Assembly (NCBI GenBank): GCA_030043175.1
Contig: JASHYD010001089.1
Coordinates: 1-7,137 of the forward strand
DNA length: 7,137 nucleotides
Source: Xanthobacteraceae bacterium
GTDB lineage: Bacteria; Pseudomonadota; Alphaproteobacteria; Rhizobiales; Xanthobacteraceae
Direction of reading: 5' to 3'
The notes beneath the pieces were generated by a model. That model saw only the letters and a list, made by a program, of their open reading frames with translations. It had not been told where the DNA came from and ran no database searches. Position 1 is the stretch's first letter, and every line of letters starts with the position of its first letter. The translations under genes were made by a program, and so were the position numbers. Positions 1 through 5,917 of the stretch are shown here, one piece after another.

Positions 1-46
1 CATGCGTTGCGGCGCCGGCCTCAATCCATGACTTTGCATCTTGCAT
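1..46 (-). CDS. pppA: Probable PP2C-family Ser/Thr phosphatase PppA, N-terminal 15 codons only
   Basis: Only the start of this gene is in the window. From an ATG at 46-44 it reads MQDAKSWIEAGAATH and then runs off the edge. Small T6SS-linked PP2C phosphatases (PppA, Stp1-like) commonly begin with a short stretch leading into an A-x-ATH-x-G-x-x-R-x-x-NED block, and GAATH fits its opening. The NED and metal-binding aspartates that would prove the family lie outside the window. PppA removes phosphate from targets of the kinase PpkA and so turns the T6SS down. The gene starts 14 bases after the tagF stop, a neighbour pairing well known for tagF and pppA. The ribosome site is weak: TGAGG overlaps the tagF stop (59-63), 12 bases from the ATG, so translation may be coupled to tagF. 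The assignment rests on context plus a very short motif. Confidence 0.6.
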   Translation of the reverse strand, partial: MQDAKSWIEAGAATH

Positions 47-47
47 C
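34..47. repeat. 7-bp perfect tandem duplication at the pppA start
   Basis: TTGCATC occurs twice back to back on the plus strand (34-40 and 41-47). On the coding strand this is GATGCAA twice, so each copy carries an ATG. Only the ATG at 46-44 opens the PP2C-like frame; the ATG at 39-37 is out of frame. It is short enough to be chance, but it sits exactly on a start codon. Confidence 0.6.
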
Positions 48-60
48 GTGGCGCCGTGCC

Positions 61-789
61 TCAAGCTGGAGCGGCCGTGAACTCGCCGGTCAGCATTGTC
101 GCGAACAGGAACGGGTCGGGCATGCCTTTGCCCGATAGCGCAACGGGCGCGATGCCCTCGCCGCCGACGGTCCACCAAAATGTCGAGCCGGCGTAAATCT
201 TCGCATAATCGCGCACGCGAATCGAATTGAAAACTTCGCTGAAGCTTTGGCCCCGGGCCGCCAGCAGCGCTTGGGGGACTGCTTGGGGGACTGCTTGGGG
301 GAGCTCCTCCCGGCCGTTCCTGTCGCCTGCGCTCGTCTGGGCCAGCACTTTTTGAGGTTCCTGATACGGCGGCGGCAATGCCGCGAGCTCGGCGATCATG
401 GCATCGAAATTCGCTTCATGATCAAGCGTCGACATCAGGAACGCCTCCGCGGCCTCGAACCAGTCGTCCTGGGACGCGAACTCTGGTGGCGGGATAGTGG
501 CATTGTCATCGGCGCAGGCAAACAGCGTCAGCGGGAAATAGCGCCCGACGCCGTCGAGCGAGGCCATGAAGGCTCCCATCACGCTCCTGCCGCAGATATC
601 GACGCCGAGCCAAAACCGCCAAATCGGGGCGGTGAGAAACGCCGGTTGCCATTTGTCGCCGAGTGTTGTGCGCGAGGCCGATATCGCACCCTGCAGCCAT
701 GGCTCCCACGCGTTGAGGAATTCGCGCGGCGCCCCAATGGCAATGAAATCCCGCTTTGCCGGCACTTTACCGTAAAGGCTGCACTGCAT
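61..789 (-). CDS. tagF: T6SS-associated protein TagF (ImpM family), post-translational regulator
   Basis: The 242-residue protein matches the TagF/ImpM family (DUF2094) over two conserved blocks. Block one, about residues 5-91, opens with LYGKVPAKRDF and contains TAPIWRF (53-59) and VGRYFPLT (81-88). Block two, about 183-235, contains FWWTVGG (204-210) and GMPDPFLFATML (222-233). Between them is a variable linker that includes a PQAV repeat (about 164-174). There is no signal peptide or membrane segment, so it is cytoplasmic. In Pseudomonas and Agrobacterium, TagF represses T6SS assembly after translation, in Agrobacterium by binding Fha. The ATG at 789-787 is the natural start because LYGK follows at once, as in relatives. 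It lies 6 bases after the tssM stop with no clear Shine-Dalgarno, so translation is probably coupled to tssM. Unlike the Agrobacterium TagF-PppA fusion, this protein ends after the TagF part. Confidence 0.93.
   Translation of the reverse strand: MQCSLYGKVPAKRDFIAIGAPREFLNAWEPWLQGAISASRTTLGDKWQPAFLTAPIWRFWLGVDICGRSVMGAFMASLDGVGRYFPLTLFACADDNATIPPPEFASQDDWFEAAEAFLMSTLDHEANFDAMIAELAALPPPYQEPQKVLAQTSAGDRNGREELPQAVPQAVPQALLAARGQSFSEVFNSIRVRDYAKIYAGSTFWWTVGGEGIAPVALSGKGMPDPFLFATMLTGEFTAAPA
269..304. repeat. 12-bp minisatellite inside tagF (2.8 copies)
   Basis: On the plus strand the unit GCTTGGGGGACT is repeated perfectly at 269-280 and 281-292, with a third copy at 293-304 that matches at 10 of 12 bases. 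The unit is a multiple of three. On the coding strand it reads CCC CAA GCA GTC and gives the residues PQAVPQAVPQAL in the TagF linker. Identical codons in the copies point to recent duplication by slippage rather than selection for the peptide alone. Gain or loss of a copy would add or remove four residues without breaking the frame. Confidence 0.9.
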
Positions 790-795
790 GGCGTG

Positions 796-3700
796 TCACA
801 GCGTTGCCGGGCACTTGAACTCCGTCAGCGCCGGCAATTTCAATGGGTTGGATGCAGTGCCTGTTCCCAGCTGAAACGGTACGTCGCGTCCGCCCAGAAT
901 CCAGGTCGCGGTAATCGCGTTGACGTTCGGGCGGGCGGATTTCGAGGCCGTGTCGAGGAGCCGGAACAGCGCCCATTGGCTGCCGGCCGGGCGAGGCAGC
1001 AGCTCGGAGGGCTGGGCGCCGGCAACCGGCGGATCCTGGGCGAGCGACACGGCGGTCCTGCCGCCGGCGCCCGGCCATTGAACGGCGATTGGGGCGGGGT
1101 TCGGCTGGTTGGACGATATTACCTGAATGCCGTTGATCTCCAACTTCGCCTGCAAACCGGTGCCGGGAAGCGCCGGCGGCGTCACCGTCAGGTTGATAGC
1201 GGGAAAGTTGCCGTTGGTCGGGAAGAACGCATCCTTGATCTCGGCTGCCCGCTGAAACTGGCGCAGCGTCTCCGCCGACATCAGCTTGCCAACGGGGTTG
1301 TCCTCACGCCACTTCCACTCTTTCACAGCGGAGGTGTCCGCATATTGCTCCAGCCACTTCCTGAAGAATCCGTCGAAATAGCCGTTGCCGCCGAACAGGC
1401 GGCCAAAATCCGCAAGCCCGATTTCGGTCTTCGCACCGCGATCGAGTGGATAGCGGCCCACGGCGAGCTGCTTGCAAGGGCCGTAGATGGACTTTTGGAA
1501 TTCGTCGCGGATCGTCCGGTACGTCTCGTTGGCGACGGTGTCTTCAAACGAGCCGGCCGCCAGCAGCAGCATGTCCCTGAACGGAGGCGGCATCAGCTGC
1601 GCGTGGGTCTTAAGCTGGGGGACCTGGATCCGCAACGCCGCGGTCGCCTGCTGCTCCTGGGCCGGATTGAGCACGATCGTCTGGAGACTGGTATTGATCT
1701 GGCCCAGGTCGCCGAGGACGAGGTCGACCATGCGGCTCTTCCCGTCGCCTTCCACCGCCTGGTGGAGCGGCCGGAACAGTCCCTCGATAGTGGCGCCGGG
1801 AGAAACACTCTGCCCGGCGAGCAGCGGTGCTGCCGGGCCGTCTTTCTTGGCCTCGCTGCCCCCAGACTTGCCGTCTTTGCGTTCACGCGTCAGAACCGTT
1901 TCATCCCGGATCGATTCCATGAGCATGCGGATCGGCGAAGTCGAAGCGGCCGCCGCAACCAACGCCTCGTAATTCGGCTTGCCGGCGTTGAGGGGCCGGA
2001 TGCGCAGCTTTTGAAGCGCCTGCATCCATTGGGCGGAGAAATCCTTCTCGTAGCGATCGAGGATATCGTGGGTCAGGTTATCGAATTGCTTCTGGATGGC
2101 GCCCAGCTCGCCGGTAGTACCCAGCACCCAGTTATCGCGCTGGAGCTGGTCCGCGATGGTCGGGAGCTTCTCGACGAGACTGTCATGGAATCCCGCATAG
2201 GTGTAGAAGCCCGGGACCGAAATGGCATCGGCCCCATCGCCGGACACCGAGTCGAACACGGTGGCAAAGTCCGGTCCGCCATGCTGGGCAGCGACCCAGT
2301 CGGGCGCACGCGACTGCGATTTGAGAAGCTGGTAGGCGCGGTCCGCGATGCTCAGCCGCGCCAGGATGCGCTGGCACTCGGCGATCAGGCCCTGGTTGGC
2401 GTCGACCAGCGGCGCGTCCCCGCCCTCAAGGTCAAACATTGCAACCAGCGCCTCTTCGAGCGCCTTGCGGCCCTCGGCGTAGGCAGCGCCCGGATAGAGA
2501 TTCTCGCTCCAGTCGCTTCGCATCCAGCTCAGGATGAGATCGCGGTCCGCCGGAACGACGCCGGAGATCATCATGTAGACCTTCAGCGCCTCATAAATGT
2601 AGCCGGGGTCCGACTTCTTGGCTTCGAGCACTTCCTCCAGGCGGAACATCAGCCGCGGCCGAAACAGCCGTTCGAGACTGACGTGATACACCTGCTCGGC
2701 TGAAACCTGAAGGCGCTCGCGCTGGCTCAACCCCATCGTCGCGAGCAGTGGGGTGGCGGTTTCGCGGGTGGCGTAGCCGGTCGGCAGGTTGCGCATCTTG
2801 TAGATGAGCGGCAACACCTGGTGCAGATCGCGGTCGCCGATGGTGGTTTCGTGCGCAAAGGGGCCCGCCTGCCGTTCGTAATCGGCGGCCGCCAACTGGG
2901 TCGCGGTGATCAGTTCGCTGTTGTATCTATAGCTTACCCACCACAGTCCTGTCATCGCTGCCGCTAGGAGCGCGACCGTCGAGTAGAGGCAGGCCATGAG
3001 GATGCGGCCGCGGCGGACCGCAGCCGGGTCGGTCGAGACCCAGGCGGCTTCCCCGATGATGACGTTGCGAATGAGGTCTGTCAGGAAGAAGCTCTTGCCG
3101 AGACCCGAATAGGCCTGGGCGCCCGCGTGTTCGGCGCCGAAGCTTTTTGCCAGCGCGCCGATCAGGCGGTCGATCGGCGTGCCGTGCTGCGTGCCGGATG
3201 TGAAATAGAAGCCGCGCAGCGTCGCATTGGCGTGATAGCGGGTCGGCTCGAAAATCTGGTTGAGGAAATCGAAGATCGGCCTTGCCAGCGCGGCCATCTG
3301 GGTCGGGAAACCATAGAGCAGCACGCGGTTGCTTGGCGTCGGCTCCTCCTGGAGCCGATCGGTGAGTTCGCTGTTGAGGCGTTCGATCAGCAGATCGAAC
3401 TCGCCCGGGATGTCGCCGACCATGTTGCGCGTCTTGTCGGCGGTCTGGAACGTCGCCCCCCAGACCTGGCGGCGGCCCTGGTCGGTCTGGTCGGCGAAAT
3501 ACTCGGTGAAGCCGGCAACCAGATCGCCCTTGGTGAACAGCGCATAAACCGGAAAATCGACCTTCAGGCGTTCATGCAATTCGAGCAGGCGGGTGCGGAT
3601 CGCGGTCGCATGGGCGGCGATCTCGGCGGGCCCAAGCAACATCAGGTCTTCGAGGCTGATGGCGACGATGACGCCGTTGATGGGCTGGCGCGGCCGGTTC

Positions 3701-4305
3701 TTCTTGAGGAGATCGAGAAAGACGAGCCAGCTCTGCTTGTCCGCCTTGGCGTCGGAATCCTGGGTGGTGTAGCGCCCGGCGGTGTCGATCAGCACCGCCT
3801 CCTCGGTAAACCACCAATCGCAATAGCGGGTGCCGCCGACGCCGGCAATCGCTGCGGGCGTGGCGCCGCGCGACAGCGGAAACTTCAGCCCGGAATTGAC
3901 GAGGGCGGTGGTCTTGCCGGAGCCGGGTGGGCCGATCAGCAGATACCACGGCAGATCATAGAGAAAGTCGGACTTGCCGTTGCCGGAGGCTTTCAGCGTC
4001 GCGAGCGCGTCCTTCATCCGGTCCTTGAGAACGTCGGCGTCGTCCTCGACCTTGTCTGCGGTTGCGATGCCCGCAGCGATCTGCGCGGCGGCTTTTTTGC
4101 GGCGCCTCCAGTTGAACGTCATGACGGACGCGAACGCGGCCGCCAGGAACAATATCGTGAGTTCGCGCACGATAAAGTTGTCGAGCGGTCGCCAGCCGCC
4201 GATCGAGATCAGCGGACCGGCCAGATAAACAAGTGCGCAGACCGATGTAAGACCTACGCCGGCAAGGACGATCCGCATGATTTCTTTGGAGGAGATGGGG
4301 CTCAT
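796..4305 (-). CDS. tssM: T6SS membrane-complex protein TssM (IcmF/VasK/ImpL family)
   Basis: The 1169-residue protein has the full TssM layout and usual length. Two membrane segments (about residues 10-32 and 46-65) form an N-terminal hairpin. A cytoplasmic NTPase-like domain follows, with Walker A GPPGSGKT (125-132), a Walker B-like VLIDTAGRY (171-179) and FTKGD (257-261). A third membrane segment (about 435-457) precedes a periplasmic region of some 710 residues. The C-terminal part shows family blocks such as GRYPLDR (950-956), FGRLFGGNGYFDGFF (967-981) and VQWPG (1075-1079). A charged Gly/Lys linker (about 806-825) separates periplasmic parts. TssM spans the periplasm, partners TssL and usually the lipoprotein TssJ, and forms the channel that docks the baseplate. 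The intact Walker A suggests nucleotide binding, as reported for Agrobacterium TssM. The ATG at 4305 has a GGGAG site 9 bases upstream; an internal ATG at codon 10 has none. No frameshift or internal stop. Confidence 0.97.
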   Translation of the reverse strand: MSPISSKEIMRIVLAGVGLTSVCALVYLAGPLISIGGWRPLDNFIVRELTILFLAAAFASVMTFNWRRRKKAAAQIAAGIATADKVEDDADVLKDRMKDALATLKASGNGKSDFLYDLPWYLLIGPPGSGKTTALVNSGLKFPLSRGATPAAIAGVGGTRYCDWWFTEEAVLIDTAGRYTTQDSDAKADKQSWLVFLDLLKKNRPRQPINGVIVAISLEDLMLLGPAEIAAHATAIRTRLLELHERLKVDFPVYALFTKGDLVAGFTEYFADQTDQGRRQVWGATFQTADKTRNMVGDIPGEFDLLIERLNSELTDRLQEEPTPSNRVLLYGFPTQMAALARPIFDFLNQIFEPTRYHANATLRGFYFTSGTQHGTPIDRLIGALAKSFGAEHAGAQAYSGLGKSFFLTDLIRNVIIGEAAWVSTDPAAVRRGRILMACLYSTVALLAAAMTGLWWVSYRYNSELITATQLAAADYERQAGPFAHETTIGDRDLHQVLPLIYKMRNLPTGYATRETATPLLATMGLSQRERLQVSAEQVYHVSLERLFRPRLMFRLEEVLEAKKSDPGYIYEALKVYMMISGVVPADRDLILSWMRSDWSENLYPGAAYAEGRKALEEALVAMFDLEGGDAPLVDANQGLIAECQRILARLSIADRAYQLLKSQSRAPDWVAAQHGGPDFATVFDSVSGDGADAISVPGFYTYAGFHDSLVEKLPTIADQLQRDNWVLGTTGELGAIQKQFDNLTHDILDRYEKDFSAQWMQALQKLRIRPLNAGKPNYEALVAAAASTSPIRMLMESIRDETVLTRERKDGKSGGSEAKKDGPAAPLLAGQSVSPGATIEGLFRPLHQAVEGDGKSRMVDLVLGDLGQINTSLQTIVLNPAQEQQATAALRIQVPQLKTHAQLMPPPFRDMLLLAAGSFEDTVANETYRTIRDEFQKSIYGPCKQLAVGRYPLDRGAKTEIGLADFGRLFGGNGYFDGFFRKWLEQYADTSAVKEWKWREDNPVGKLMSAETLRQFQRAAEIKDAFFPTNGNFPAINLTVTPPALPGTGLQAKLEINGIQVISSNQPNPAPIAVQWPGAGGRTAVSLAQDPPVAGAQPSELLPRPAGSQWALFRLLDTASKSARPNVNAITATWILGGRDVPFQLGTGTASNPLKLPALTEFKCPATL

Positions 4306-4372
4306 CGCCTGGTTCTCCCGCTCTGGAACGGACGACCGATAGTAAGGGGGCTTTCACGTCGGGTTTGCGCCG
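4306..4372 (-). other. tssL-tssM intergenic gap
   Basis: These 67 bases form the only real gap in the operon. Apart from the tssM ribosome site I see no open frame (a TGA closes the tssM frame upstream at 4356-4354), no obvious hairpin with a T-run, and no convincing promoter. It probably serves only as a leader for tssM translation. Confidence 0.6.
4315..4319 (-). promoter_or_regulatory. Ribosome binding site of tssM
   Basis: The coding strand reads GGGAG here, with 9 bases between it and the ATG at 4305-4303. It decides in favour of this start over the in-frame ATG at codon 10, which has no purine-rich site in front of it. Confidence 0.65.
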
Positions 4373-5917
4373 TCATCGCTGGCACGTCCTCTGAGCGACC
4401 GGGCCGGTATCGGTTCGCGGAATGAGGATTTCGACCCGCCGGTTTTTGGCCCGCCCTTCGGGCGTCTTGTTGTCGGCGATCGGCGCAGTCTCGCCTTTGC
4501 CGTCGGTCTGCAGGCGCTCCGGCTTGGTGAGAAGCGGACGAAACAGCGCGGCCACGGCCTTGGCGCGCTCGACCGAGAGGTGGTAGTTGGACGGGAAGCG
4601 GACGTTGCTGCGGCTGATCGGCGTATTGTCGGTGTGCCCGACCACCTTGATGAAGCCGTCCTCCTTGTCGAGCGTCTGCGCAATGCGCTCGGCAACCGGT
4701 TTGAACGCGTCGAGCACGGCGGCTGAGCCCGGGTCGAACAGAAAGACGTTGCCCACGCGCACGGTGATCTGGTTGGCTGTCTGCTCGGCCATCGCCTGTT
4801 CGGCGGCAACCTCGGGTCCGAGCGCGGCACAGATGCGTTGGATCTGGGTGATCGTGTCGGTGGGTGGTGGCGGCGGCGGTTCGGGTGGCGCCGGCACCGA
4901 GACGGCGCGTTCGAGCGACAGCTTGCCGGCGTCGAGGAGCGTCGCCATCTTGGCGTCTGCGGCGTCGACGCCGCCCGAGAGCCAGTAGAGGAGGAGGAAA
5001 TAGAGGCCGAACACCGCGAGGCCGACGAGGCCGAGCACGCCCCACCACGGCACCCGCAGGCGAGAGGCCTGGTTCGCCAGCTTCTGCCCCTGCCAGTGCG
5101 GCGACAGTTCGCGATAGACCTTCGGGCGCACCCGACGCAGCGTTTCGTAAAGGTCGCGCTGGATTTGCTGCAGCGTCGCCACGCCGCCGGCGGTGGTGCG
5201 GTGAACGCCGTGGAATCCGAGGGCAAGGCAGGTGTGCTGCAGCTCGAGCAGGTCGTAGTTGACGACCGGGTCCTGCTTCAGTCGGGTGAGTTCGTCGAAG
5301 AAACGGACGCCACCGGTGCGCTCGCCGAAGAAACGGGCCAGCATGCTGTATTGCGCCCAGACGTGGCGGTCGTCAGTGGGGATGTTCTGGACAATGTCGT
5401 CGGCGGTGGCGCAGATGATGTATTTCGCGGCGTTGGCCTGGGCCTCGGCGATGCCGGCGGAGCGGATGTCTCGTTCGAAAAACTTGATCGCCTCGGCAAC
5501 CTGCTCCATCAGGCTTGCGAATGACGCGCGGGCGAGCGCGACGCGCAGGCGGCCGAGCAGAAGCAGAAGCGGACCGGCCGAGTGCAGGATCGGGTTTTCA
5601 TTCGACGCGACCAGTTCGTCGATCCTCACCTCGGGCATGCGCGCCCGAGGCACCGCCGGCTGTGGCTGCTGCGCCGGGGTCGAGATCCATTCGTCAGGAT
5701 GGGTATTTCCGGGCGCCGGCGGCGGCGCATAGGGGGTGGCCGCAGCCGGTGTCGGCTGCGGCGGCGCCCGGTCTTGTGGCACGGGGCTGTAGGGTGCCGC
5801 CGGCGCCGTGGACGGGGGCGGCTGCGGGACCGCGCGCCGCCCTCCCGGATTGGGGCGGATCATCGTCCTCTCGTCAGGAACGCCGAAGGGACTGCGCGGG
5901 GGAATCCTGTCGGTCAT
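4373..5917 (-). CDS. tssL: T6SS membrane-complex protein TssL with C-terminal OmpA-like domain (DotU/ImpK family)
   Basis: With the start at 5917 the protein has 514 residues. Residues 1-26 hold a charged motif, DERTMIRPNPGGR (15-27). Residues 28-92 are rich in Pro, Ala and Gln and probably disordered. The DotU-type cytoplasmic domain covers about 95-285, with a single membrane segment at about 290-312. A periplasmic linker with six consecutive prolines (347-352) leads to an OmpA-like domain (about 385-500). That domain has GHTDNTPI (427-434), NYHLSVERAKAV (444-455) and NRRVEI (492-497). By analogy with OmpA, D430 and R451 are the likely peptidoglycan contacts. TssL anchors TssM and contacts TssK; the fused domain replaces a separate TagL-type anchor. 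An in-frame ATG lies at 5941, but 5917 is preferred: it forms an ATGA overlap with the tssK stop and has GGAAGA upstream. T18 resembles the Agrobacterium TssL threonine phosphorylated by PpkA (from memory). Confidence 0.96.
   Translation of the reverse strand: MTDRIPPRSPFGVPDERTMIRPNPGGRRAVPQPPPSTAPAAPYSPVPQDRAPPQPTPAAATPYAPPPAPGNTHPDEWISTPAQQPQPAVPRARMPEVRIDELVASNENPILHSAGPLLLLLGRLRVALARASFASLMEQVAEAIKFFERDIRSAGIAEAQANAAKYIICATADDIVQNIPTDDRHVWAQYSMLARFFGERTGGVRFFDELTRLKQDPVVNYDLLELQHTCLALGFHGVHRTTAGGVATLQQIQRDLYETLRRVRPKVYRELSPHWQGQKLANQASRLRVPWWGVLGLVGLAVFGLYFLLLYWLSGGVDAADAKMATLLDAGKLSLERAVSVPAPPEPPPPPPTDTITQIQRICAALGPEVAAEQAMAEQTANQITVRVGNVFLFDPGSAAVLDAFKPVAERIAQTLDKEDGFIKVVGHTDNTPISRSNVRFPSNYHLSVERAKAVAALFRPLLTKPERLQTDGKGETAPIADNKTPEGRAKNRRVEILIPRTDTGPVAQRTCQR

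Noticed and set aside
4281..4295. GGAGGAG on the plus strand near the tssM start as a ribosome site
   Set aside because: It is on the non-coding strand and falls within tssM codons 3-7; it would only serve a plus-strand frame, and none there has support.
3127..4425. 432-codon plus-strand open frame opposite the start of tssM
   Set aside because: It lies entirely antisense to well-conserved TssM sequence (Walker A and membrane segments), has no recognisable domain, and is Arg/Gly-rich as expected of a codon shadow.
4302..5226. Overlapping minus-strand frames within tssL (4302-5048 and 4354-5226)
   Set aside because: Both overlap the TssL membrane segment and OmpA-like domain in other frames, and their products are Arg- or Ser/Arg-rich without motifs. 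TssL itself is intact, so they are not frameshift remnants.
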